Shown: positions 7,596 to 13,833 of the stretch, in pieces
Layout of the letters: the number at the start of each line of letters is the position of its first letter
Position numbering within the stretch: position 1 is the first letter of the stretch
Source: Coriobacteriia bacterium
Lineage (GTDB): Bacteria > Actinomycetota > Coriobacteriia > Anaerosomatales > SLCP01
Reading direction: 5' to 3'
Assembly: GCA_007125735.1 (NCBI GenBank)
Contig: SLCP01000153.1
Location: 1-19,057, forward strand
DNA length: 19,057 nt
Notes under the pieces: model-generated
Database searches by the model: none
The model's input: only the letters and a program-made list of their open reading frames with translations
Told to the model about the DNA's origin: nothing
Translations under genes and position numbers: made by a program

Positions 7596-9125
7596 GTGAG
7601 TGGAGAGAGATTGCGCAGCATCCTCGTCGTGGGTGTGCTCGCAGCCTTCCTCGTGACGAGTGTCCCCGCGATCGGCGGCACCAAGGGCGCTGGTGGCGAA
7701 GTGGGTGTGCAGGCGGCGTACTTCCCCGTGGACATGTATGAACCGGACGACACGTTCGAGGACGCGTACGTGTACGATCCGGCGGTCGACGGTAACACCT
7801 TCTGGTCGCTACGTACGTTCCATGGCGCGAACAACGAGGAAGATGACGAGTACGACATCGTCGCGATCTCAGTCGAGGAGACCGACACGCCCATCTGGAT
7901 CGAGACGATGCATGTTGCAGGGTTCTACGATACGTACATCACGATCTACGACGAGGACGAGAACCAGCTTGAGACGTTCGATGACAACGACTTCTTCGAC
8001 TCCACGTACTCCGAGTCAGCGTACTTCCTTGCGCCCGAGCCCGGTCTGTACTACGTGGAGGTATACAACCTTTCCGGATACCCCTTCGCGTACGAGCTCT
8101 ACATCACGGTCGGCAACGCCCGCCGCGTGTGGGGCGATAACCGGTTCGCGACGGCAGCCGAGGTCTCCCGCCTCCAGTGGGACAACACCGGCAATCCCTA
8201 CTACGGTAGCGGCTATGGTCCGCAACACATCGTCATCGCAAACGGGATCAACCCGGCCGATGCGCTTGCGGGTGGCGCTCTCGCCGCACAGCTCGAAGGT
8301 GTGCTGCTCCTGACGCACCGGGACCGATTGCCGTGGGAGACGTACGAGGAGATCTGGCGAGTGAGCGAGTCCCTGTACTGGGACTACGATGAGGTCACGG
8401 TGCACGTGCTTGGTGGAGAGGCTGCGGTCAGCGAGTCGGTGTTCGAGGAGCTGCAGGACATTCGGCACGTCACGCAGGCGTACCGCCACGCCGGGCCCGA
8501 CCGCTACGCGACCGCTGTCGCGATCGCCGATGCTCTCGTTGACGAGGCTGGCATCGGTGCGACCGCTTACGTCGTCAACGGTAACGCCTGGGCCGACGCG
8601 CTCGCGGTGGCACCGGTGGCATCCTGGGACTACGCACCCGTGCTTATGACCGCCACGAACGCGGTGCCGCAGGTCACGCTTGACTGGCTCGACGAAAACG
8701 GCATCACCGATGTCGTCATCGTCGGCGGGGAGTCCGTCGTGAGCCAGGCCGTCTTCGACGAGCTCGACGCACTCTACGATGTCGAGCGGGTCGCCGGTGC
8801 GAACCGCTACGACACCGCCAAGGAGATCGCGCTCTACGGCGTCGACAACCTAGGTATGGACGGAGCTCTAGCGACACTCGTGTCTGGCGATAGCTTTGCC
8901 GACGCACTGTCCGCAGCCCCCATCTCGTGGTGGACCGGAGCACCTGTCCTGCTCACGCCCAAGAACTCGCTTCATGTTGCGGTCGCCGAGTACTTCGACG
9001 AGAGCGGAGAGATCGGAACGACGAGCGGTGACGGCATCGGCTGCTACGTCCTTGGCGGGCCTGCTGCCATCAGCGAAGCCGTGTACGAAGCGTTCCGCGA
9101 TCACTGGATGGTGCTGCTGCCGTAA
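7596..9125 (+). CDS. Secreted cell-surface protein with three CWB2 repeats
   Basis: Exported protein of 509 residues. A signal peptide is visible: basic residues at 5-7, then a hydrophobic run (ILVVGVLAAFLVTSVPAIGG, 9-28). Residues about 40-172 are acidic and rich in D, E, Y and T, and resemble a PPC-type beta-sandwich (DMYEPDDTFEDA near the start; PGLYYVEVYNLSG at 149-161). Three CWB2 repeats follow, with diagnostic starts RVWGDNRFATA (177-187), RHAGPDRYATA (297-307) and RVAGANRYDTA (398-408), and VLGG/IVGGES-type motifs closing each. CWB2 triplets anchor proteins to secondary cell-wall polymer. Start: GTG at 7596 has AAAGGAG (7579-7585) at good spacing; the GTG at 7590 is possible. No catalytic motif is visible. 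Its role is unknown: adhesion, S-layer or envelope structure are all possible. A strong terminator follows. Confidence 0.88.
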   Translation: MSGERLRSILVVGVLAAFLVTSVPAIGGTKGAGGEVGVQAAYFPVDMYEPDDTFEDAYVYDPAVDGNTFWSLRTFHGANNEEDDEYDIVAISVEETDTPIWIETMHVAGFYDTYITIYDEDENQLETFDDNDFFDSTYSESAYFLAPEPGLYYVEVYNLSGYPFAYELYITVGNARRVWGDNRFATAAEVSRLQWDNTGNPYYGSGYGPQHIVIANGINPADALAGGALAAQLEGVLLLTHRDRLPWETYEEIWRVSESLYWDYDEVTVHVLGGEAAVSESVFEELQDIRHVTQAYRHAGPDRYATAVAIADALVDEAGIGATAYVVNGNAWADALAVAPVASWDYAPVLMTATNAVPQVTLDWLDENGITDVVIVGGESVVSQAVFDELDALYDVERVAGANRYDTAKEIALYGVDNLGMDGALATLVSGDSFADALSAAPISWWTGAPVLLTPKNSLHVAVAEYFDESGEIGTTSGDGIGCYVLGGPAAISEAVYEAFRDHWMVLLP

Positions 9126-9170
9126 CCGCGGTGAAGCGCGTGACGGGCGCGTGCGCTACCATCTGCTGCG

Positions 9171-9200
9171 ACGAGGGCCGGGCACACGCCCGGCCCTCGT
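9171..9200 (+). terminator. Strong hairpin terminator after the CWB2 gene
   Basis: A perfect 13-base-pair stem (9171-9183 with 9188-9200) closes an ACAC loop, starting 45 bases after the stop codon. The T-run is weak (TTCCGTCT), but stem strength and location between two transcription units support termination. Confidence 0.75.
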
Positions 9201-9296
9201 TCCGTCTGCTGCGAGGTTCACATTCGGGAGCCGGGGCTCTGCGCGATGTGAGTCGGCTCCACTCAACGTGCATTGGGAAATCCCTGATGAAAGGGG

Positions 9297-9325
9297 TTGA
9301 ACCATCCCGCAACTAGCAGTAGAAT
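9297..9325 (+). promoter_or_regulatory. Sigma70-type promoter of groES-groEL
   Basis: TTGAAC (9297-9302) and TAGAAT (9320-9325) are separated by exactly 17 bases, each matching four to five consensus positions. The expected transcription start is near 9332, at the left edge of the CIRCE element. A bound HrcA repressor would therefore block initiation or escape. Confidence 0.85.
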
Positions 9326-9338
9326 CCCTAACTGCTAG
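9313..9338 (+). repeat. Extra inverted repeat overlapping the -10 box and the CIRCE left arm
   Basis: CTAGCAGT (9313-9320) and ACTGCTAG (9331-9338) are perfect reverse complements separated by ten bases. The right half is shared with the left CIRCE arm, so one arm can belong to two dyads. The repeat flanks the TAGAAT -10 box. Confidence 0.7.
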
Positions 9339-9364
9339 CACTCTGGGGATTCGAGTGCTAGCAG
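9332..9364 (+). promoter_or_regulatory. CIRCE element (HrcA operator)
   Basis: The sequence holds TTAGCACTC-N9-GAGTGCTAA in the form CTAGCACTC, nine bases, GAGTGCTAG; only the outermost base of each consensus arm differs. The arms pair perfectly over 12 bases (9332-9343 with 9353-9364), longer than the nine-base consensus. CIRCE is bound by the HrcA repressor, which depends on GroEL for activity, giving heat-inducible feedback control of groESL. hrcA itself is not in this window. Confidence 0.95.
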
Positions 9365-9370
9365 GCGGCG

Positions 9371-9501
9371 GACACGGCTGCGAGTTATCGCAGCACCGAT
9401 GTGGCCGATCGCCGAGGGGTCGATCGCGAGCTCCACGTCAGCCGTGTGCTCGCGCGGTCTCACGCAGTGGATGTCAGGACGAGAACACAGGAGGGCAGCA
9501 C
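9371..9501 (+). promoter_or_regulatory. Long, potentially structured groES 5' leader
   Basis: From the predicted start near 9332 the untranslated leader is about 170 bases. ACACGGCTG (9372-9380) is the exact complement of CAGCCGTGT (9439-9447). Between them a CTGCGA/TCGCAG hairpin (9378-9393, GTTA loop) shares three bases with the long stem, and two CGATCG copies can pair. The overlap means two alternative folds are possible. Whether this has regulatory effect is unknown. Confidence 0.35.
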
Positions 9502-9789
9502 ATGAAGCTCAAGCCGCTCGGCGACCGCGTGGTCGTCAAGGCCGCTGAGGCCGAGGAGCAGACCAAGAGCGGTCTGTTCATCCCGGACACGGCCAAGGAG
9601 AAGCCCCAGAAGGGCACCGTCATCGCAGTGGGCGAGGGCAGGTTCGAGGACGGCAACCGCGTCCCGCTCGATGTCGCAGAGGGCGACACCATCATCTACA
9701 GCAAGTACGGCGGCACCGAGATCAAGCTCGACGGCGAGGAGTACATGATTCTGTCCGAGCGCGACATCCTCGCGGTCGTCGCCGAGTAG
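9502..9789 (+). CDS. groES: Co-chaperonin GroES (Hsp10)
   Basis: Seven-subunit lid of the GroEL folding chamber, cytoplasmic. The protein has 95 residues, a standard length. It shows the family opening KLKPLGDRVVVK and the mobile loop EEQTKSGLFIPDTAKEKPQ (about 18-36) that contacts GroEL. GTVIAVGEGR, GDTIIYSKYGGTEIK and the C-terminal EEYMILSERDILAVV complete the match. ATG at 9502 follows AGGAGG (9489-9494) by seven bases. The frame stays open upstream through the leader, but that part lacks protein character. It is transcribed from the CIRCE-controlled promoter with groEL 36 bases downstream. Confidence 0.98.
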   Translation: MKLKPLGDRVVVKAAEAEEQTKSGLFIPDTAKEKPQKGTVIAVGEGRFEDGNRVPLDVAEGDTIIYSKYGGTEIKLDGEEYMILSERDILAVVAE

Positions 9790-9825
9790 ACCAACCACTA
9801 CCTACGCAGGGAGGAGACACCCTAC

Positions 9826-11454
9826 ATGGCTAAGGATATTCGTTTCGACGAGCAGGCCCGCCGTGGCCTGGAGGCCGGCGTCGACAAGCTGGCCGACGCG
9901 GTCAAGGTCACGCTCGGCCCCAAAGGCCGCTACGTCGTGCTCGAGAAGAGCTTCGGCGCACCGACCATCACCAACGACGGCGTGACCATCGCCAAAGAGG
10001 TCGAGCTCGAGGACCCCATCGAGAACATGGGCGCCCAGCTCGTCAAAGAGGTCGCCACCAAGACGAACGATGTCGCCGGTGACGGCACCACCACCGCGAC
10101 GCTGCTCGCGCAGATCATCGTGACCGAGGGCCTGCGCAACGTCGCCGCGGGCGCCAACCCGCTCGCGCTCAAGCGCGGCATCGAGAAGGCCGTCGATGCG
10201 GTCGTGGATGCGATCAAGGGCAACGCCAAGGACATCGAGGACAAGGACGAGATCGCACACGTCGGCGCCATCTCCGCCGCCGACGAGGTCATCGGCAACA
10301 AGATCGCCGAGGCCATGGAGGTCGTGGGCAACGACGGCGTCATCACCGTCGAGGAGTCGCAGACCTTCGGCATCGAGATCGAGACCGTCGAGGGCATGCA
10401 GTTCGACAAAGGCTACATCTCCCCGTACATGATCACGGACTCGGACCGCATGGAGGCCGTTCTCAACGAGCCGCTCATCCTTATCGTCAACAGCAAGATC
10501 GGCTCGATCCAGGACCTGCTGCCGGTGCTCGAGAAGGTCATGCAGTCGGGCAAGCAGCTGCTCATCATCGCCGAGGACGTCGAGGGCGAAGCGCTCGCGA
10601 CGCTCGTCGTCAACAAGCTGCGCGGCACGTTCACCTGCGTTGCCGTCAAGGCTCCGGGCTTTGGCGACCGCCGCAAGCGGATGCTCGAGGACATCGCCGT
10701 CGTCACCGGAGGCAAGGTCGTCTCCGAGGAGCTCGGCATGAAGCTCGACGGCGTGACGCTCGACATGCTCGGCCGTGCCAAGACCGTCAAGATCACCAAG
10801 GACGACACCACGATCATCGACGGTGCGGGTGCCGAGGACGACATCAAGGCCCGAATCAACCAGATCAAGGCCGAGATCGAGAACTCCGACTCCGATTTCG
10901 ACCGCGAGAAGCTTCAGGAGCGCCTCGCGAAGCTCTCCGGTGGCGTGGCCGTCATCAAGGTCGGCGCCGCGACCGAGGTCGAGCTCAAGGAGAAGAAGCA
11001 CCGCATCGAGGACGCCCTGCAGGCGACTCGCGCCGCGGTCGAGGAGGGCATCGTCGCCGGCGGTGGCGTCGCGCTCGTCGATGCCGCGCCTGCTCTTGAC
11101 GCTCTCGAGCTCGACGAGGAGGAGATGATCGGTGTCAAGATCATCCGCAAGGCGCTCGACGAGCCGTTGCGGACGATCGCGTCCAACGCCGGCCACGAGG
11201 GTTCCGTCGTGGTCGAGAAGGTCAAGGCGCTCGACAAGGGCAACGGCCTGAACGCCGCGACCGGTGAGTACGGCGACCTCATGGCCATGGGCGTCATCGA
11301 CCCGGTCAAGGTCACCCGCTTCGCGCTGCAGAATGCGGCGTCGATCGCGGCCCTGATCCTCGTCACCGAGACGACGATCAACAATATCCCCGAGAAGGCC
11401 GAGCTTTCCTGCCCGAGCGCGGGCGGCATGGGCGGCATGGGCGGGATGATGTAA
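9826..11454 (+). CDS. groEL: Chaperonin GroEL (Hsp60)
   Basis: ATP-dependent double-ring chaperonin, 542 residues, normal length. Motifs: TLGPKGRYVVLEKSFGAP (29-46) and the nucleotide site GDGTTT at 85-90, with the TITNDGVTIAKE loop at 47-58. The C-terminus ends in GGMGGMGGMM, the short glycine-methionine tail inside the cavity. ATG at 9826 is preceded by GGAGGAG at 9810-9816. It is the second gene of the CIRCE-controlled operon and is closed by a strong terminator 27 bases after the stop. No second groEL is in the window, so paralogue number cannot be judged. Confidence 0.99.
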   Translation: MAKDIRFDEQARRGLEAGVDKLADAVKVTLGPKGRYVVLEKSFGAPTITNDGVTIAKEVELEDPIENMGAQLVKEVATKTNDVAGDGTTTATLLAQIIVTEGLRNVAAGANPLALKRGIEKAVDAVVDAIKGNAKDIEDKDEIAHVGAISAADEVIGNKIAEAMEVVGNDGVITVEESQTFGIEIETVEGMQFDKGYISPYMITDSDRMEAVLNEPLILIVNSKIGSIQDLLPVLEKVMQSGKQLLIIAEDVEGEALATLVVNKLRGTFTCVAVKAPGFGDRRKRMLEDIAVVTGGKVVSEELGMKLDGVTLDMLGRAKTVKITKDDTTIIDGAGAEDDIKARINQIKAEIENSDSDFDREKLQERLAKLSGGVAVIKVGAATEVELKEKKHRIEDALQATRAAVEEGIVAGGGVALVDAAPALDALELDEEEMIGVKIIRKALDEPLRTIASNAGHEGSVVVEKVKALDKGNGLNAATGEYGDLMAMGVIDPVKVTRFALQNAASIAALILVTETTINNIPEKAELSCPSAGGMGGMGGMM

Positions 11455-11481
11455 GCGCGAAACCCAGCGCTCCCTGAGTCT

Positions 11482-11513
11482 CGAAGACCCCGGACAGATG
11501 TCCGGGGTCTTCG
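11482..11513 (+). terminator. Rho-independent-type terminator after groEL
   Basis: A perfect 14-base-pair stem (11482-11495 with 11500-11513) closes an AGAT loop, with its core GACCCCGGAC paired to GTCCGGGGTC. A short CTTACGG follows instead of a long T-run. It separates groESL from the cysteine-rich gene. Confidence 0.8.
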
Positions 11514-11597
11514 CTTACGGGCCACGCGCGCGCTACGCTCGCGTCATGGCTGCGCGCGAGTGTCGGCGCAAGTGTGGCCTCACTGCCGTCACACCGT

Positions 11598-11603
11598 TAC
11601 ACT
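11598..11603 (+). promoter_or_regulatory. Possible -10 element of the cysteine-rich gene
   Basis: TACACT lies 32 bases before the ATG at 11636, in the gap after the groEL terminator. No good -35 hexamer is seen at the right distance, so this is a weak call. Confidence 0.3.
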
Positions 11604-11635
11604 AAGGGTGCCGGTTCCCAGACCTGGAGGAACAG

Positions 11636-11959
11636 ATGGATGCGGATTTCTTGCGCGAGTGGACGAGACTGAAGTCCGAGCACACGCACGACCGCGATCC
11701 TGCTAACAACTACGGCTGCTTCAACGTCGAAGCGTGCCGGAACTGCAACTACGTCTACAACTCGCGGGCGTGTATCAGCTGCCACAACAGCGACACTATC
11801 ATCGAGTGCGTCCAATGCGTGGATTGTCGGGACTGTGCGTACTGCGTAGGCCTTAACGGTGCCCGCTTCCACATCCTGAACAAGGAGTACTCCGAGGCCG
11901 ACTACTACGCGAGACTCACCGAACTCGGCATCGACTGGAACGTCGAGGCGTTCGATTAG
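11636..11959 (+). CDS. Ten-cysteine small protein with a 12-residue repeat
   Basis: A 107-residue protein without signal peptide or membrane segment. Cysteines are at 28, 34, 37, 46, 49, 58, 61, 64, 67 and 70. Residues 33-80 form four exact 12-residue units: a cysteine occupies position 2 in all four and position 5 in the first three. The tail, FHILNKEYSEADYYARL (78-94), is a helix-like end. Start at 11636 has GGAGG five bases upstream. I recall similar cysteine-ladder proteins ending in ILNKxYSxxEY in candidate-phylum genomes, sometimes under the name CaiB/BaiF family, which does not fit; I cannot verify that here. CxxC pairs would suit zinc or Fe-S binding, or a small solenoid stack. It stands alone between the groEL terminator and a convergent glycosyltransferase. 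Function unknown. Confidence 0.85.
   Translation: MDADFLREWTRLKSEHTHDRDPANNYGCFNVEACRNCNYVYNSRACISCHNSDTIIECVQCVDCRDCAYCVGLNGARFHILNKEYSEADYYARLTELGIDWNVEAFD
11732..11875 (+). repeat. Four 36-base coding units (12-residue protein repeat)
   Basis: These bases encode residues 33-80 of the cysteine-rich protein as four consecutive 12-residue units. The repeat is kept at protein level by cysteine position; the DNA copies are diverged, so it is an old internal duplication or a structural periodicity, not a fresh tandem repeat. Confidence 0.65.
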
Positions 11960-11998
11960 GTGGATGTGTTGTAGGGGCGCACGTCGATTCGCCGTGGC

Positions 11999-13171
11999 TC
12001 ACGCCTCCGTCGCGGTGTGGGCGCGTCGCTCTCTCCGTGATGCGATGACCTCACGGTAACGATCGAGCATCTCCTCGGCCAGTACCCGGATGTCGTAGCG
12101 CGCCGCCTCCTCGCGCGCTCCCGCGCTCATTCGCTGGCGCAGGTCCTCATCGCATGCCATCGCCTCGAGACAGCGGGCAAGTTCGCCAGCACCGCTTTCG
12201 CACAGCAGGCCGCTTACCCTGTCCACTACGATGTCACCGACGCCGGGGGAGTGAATACCTACGGTCGGCAGGCCGGCTGCGGCGGCTTCGAGTACCACGA
12301 GCGGGTGGACTTCCGAGACAGATGCCGTCGCGAAGAAGTCGCACGCAGCCAGGTGGTCGGGGACACGTTGGTACGGGGTCGCGCCGGCGAACACCGCTCG
12401 ATCACCGAGACCTCGCTTGCGGAGTCCCTTCTCCGCGTCATCGCGCTCCGGGCCGTCCCCGAGCACGAGGAGGTGGAGGTCGGGGCAGCGTGCCGCCGCG
12501 TCGGCGAACGCATCGGTGAGCATTTCGATGTTCTTCTCTCGCCCGACGCGCCCGAGGTACACCATCACGGTGGCATCGTCGGGCATGCCGATATCGGCCT
12601 TGGTGAGGGGCTCGCTCGGGTTGGCGAATGGCGCCGTGTCTATGGCGTTAGGCACCACGGTCGCCTTCGCAGTGACACCGAACGAGTCAAGCCACTCTGC
12701 CACGCCCGGCGACGGGGCGATCACGAGGTCGACCTCCTCGGCGAAATCGGTGAGGTAGGACCTGAGGTAACTCATGCGCATCTTCCGTGGCAGGAACCAC
12801 GCGTAGGCGTCTGAGTAGAGGTCGTAGCGCGTGTGGTTGGTGAACACCACGGGGACGCCTGCGGGCTCGCAGTACTTGAGCGCGAGGCGCCCGCTGACGA
12901 ACGGGTGGTGTACGTGAGCGATGTCGAGCGTAGGGATCAGCTGTCGTGCGGTGGCGCAATAGTCGATACCGAACTGGTAGCCGGTCTCACCGACCTCGAG
13001 ACCCCATGAGCGGACGACGTTAGGTTCGTCGTCGGCGAAGTCGCGGTTGCCAAAGGTAAACACGTACACCTCATGATCGAGCTCCTCGAGCCGGCGCTTG
13101 TGAAGTGCGATGCAGTTGGTGACGCCGCTGATGTGTGGTTTATACATGTCGGCGAACATGCCGATGCGCAC
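11999..13171 (-). CDS. GT4-family glycosyltransferase
   Basis: GT-B fold retaining glycosyltransferase of CAZy family GT4, 390 residues. The N-terminal domain opens RIGMFADMYKPHISGV (2-17), typical of diacylglycerol glucosyltransferases and related lipid or mannosyl transferases, with HVHHPF at 86-91. The C-terminal nucleotide-sugar domain shows VVPNAID (172-178), YLGRVGREKN (205-214) and the E-x7-E signature at E287 and E295 (SEVHPLVVLE). The GTG at 13171 is chosen over the ATG at 13189 because GGAAAGGGG lies just upstream of it and family members begin directly with MRIG. No membrane segment is seen, consistent with a cytoplasmic or peripheral enzyme. A glycolipid role is likely by similarity; donor and acceptor cannot be determined. 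It stands as a single gene, convergent with the cysteine-rich protein. Confidence 0.92.
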   Translation of the reverse strand: MRIGMFADMYKPHISGVTNCIALHKRRLEELDHEVYVFTFGNRDFADDEPNVVRSWGLEVGETGYQFGIDYCATARQLIPTLDIAHVHHPFVSGRLALKYCEPAGVPVVFTNHTRYDLYSDAYAWFLPRKMRMSYLRSYLTDFAEEVDLVIAPSPGVAEWLDSFGVTAKATVVPNAIDTAPFANPSEPLTKADIGMPDDATVMVYLGRVGREKNIEMLTDAFADAAARCPDLHLLVLGDGPERDDAEKGLRKRGLGDRAVFAGATPYQRVPDHLAACDFFATASVSEVHPLVVLEAAAAGLPTVGIHSPGVGDIVVDRVSGLLCESGAGELARCLEAMACDEDLRQRMSAGAREEAARYDIRVLAEEMLDRYREVIASRRERRAHTATEA

Positions 13172-13229
13172 GGTCCGTCCCCTTTCCATGTTCGGCGCGT
13201 GTCGCGGTCAGGCGCGCACGAAGCCGTTG

Positions 13230-13245
13230 CCGGTAACGCTACCAA
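13230..13245. repeat. Short dyad in the divergent gap 13172-13405
   Basis: GGTA (13232-13235) and TACC (13240-13243) flank a near-palindromic centre (GGTAACGCTACC). It lies between the divergent glycosyltransferase and Rossmann-protein genes, where a regulator could act on either. The arms are only four bases. I see no clear promoter or RNA gene in the rest of the 234-base gap. Confidence 0.2.
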
Positions 13246-13405
13246 TACCCGTTCGCGTAGTCATCCCACCGGGTGCGCGATGGGTCGCGCCAGCACCAAT
13301 GTGCGGCTCGGTCGCGAAGACCAACGTCGAGCGCCGTGCATGCGGGGTCCAACTGGAGTATGCTGAAAGATAGCCTTGAGGGGTACACCGGGATCGGGGG
13401 AACCC

Positions 13406-13804
13406 ATGAGCGACAGACTGAGAGTAGCCATCATCGGCGGGAGCGAGACCGCTCGGCAGCTCATAGCGGACTTTCTGTCGCGCCCCTTCATCGACCTCGT
13501 CGCTGTCGTAGACCTGAACGAGGCAAGCCCTGGGGCCACCGCAGCCAAGAGGGCGCGGGTCGAGTTCATGAGCGATATCAAGAACCTCGGCGACCTCGAA
13601 CCGATGCCCGACCTGATCATCGATGTGTGCGGTAGACCACACGTCAAGCCCACGCTCGCCGCGACGTTCCCGGAGGACGAGCCGGAGCGCCCGGTCATCA
13701 TCCACGACATGGTCGCGCGCCTCGTGCTCAGTCTGGCTGCGGATTCGTTGATGCTCGCACCTGAGTGTCCACCCGATCCGCATCCCGAGGCGCAGGCGGG
13801 CTGA
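13406..13804 (+). CDS. Stand-alone Rossmann-like nucleotide-binding domain protein
   Basis: A 132-residue protein that looks like only the N-terminal half of a GFO/IDH/MocA-type dehydrogenase. Strand-loop-helix: LRVAIIGGSETARQLIADFL (5-24), then LVAVVDLNEASPGATAAKRA (31-50), with an acidic residue (D36) after the second strand as in NAD-binding enzymes. MPDLIIDVCGRPHV (67-80) and RPVIIHDMVARLVL (95-108) follow as later strands. The glycine motif is GGSETA rather than GxGxxG. There is no catalytic or oligomerisation domain. Similar domains occur fused to signalling proteins, where they may sense a cofactor; I cannot confirm a relative. ATG at 13406 has a weak GGGGGAA upstream. It is convergent with the amidase gene. 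Function unknown. Confidence 0.72.
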   Translation: MSDRLRVAIIGGSETARQLIADFLSRPFIDLVAVVDLNEASPGATAAKRARVEFMSDIKNLGDLEPMPDLIIDVCGRPHVKPTLAATFPEDEPERPVIIHDMVARLVLSLAADSLMLAPECPPDPHPEAQAG

Positions 13805-13825
13805 CGCGGCGGCGCTGTCGCCGCG
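13805..13825. terminator. Shared hairpin between convergent genes
   Basis: A nine-base-pair stem (13805-13813 with 13817-13825, one G-U pair) closes a three-base loop in the 29-base space between the two stop codons. It could end transcription from both sides, though there is no T-run on either strand. Confidence 0.5.
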
Positions 13826-13833
13826 GCGCAGAG

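Larger units (their letters stand above)
9126..9501 (+). other. 376-base gap before groES: terminator, promoter, operator, leader
   Basis: No credible gene lies here. From left to right it holds the CWB2-gene terminator (9171-9200), about 95 bases with nothing I recognise, a sigma70-type promoter (9297-9325), the CIRCE operator (9332-9364) and the untranslated groES leader up to 9501. Short open frames in the stretch have no ribosome binding site and no protein-like composition. Confidence 0.7.
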
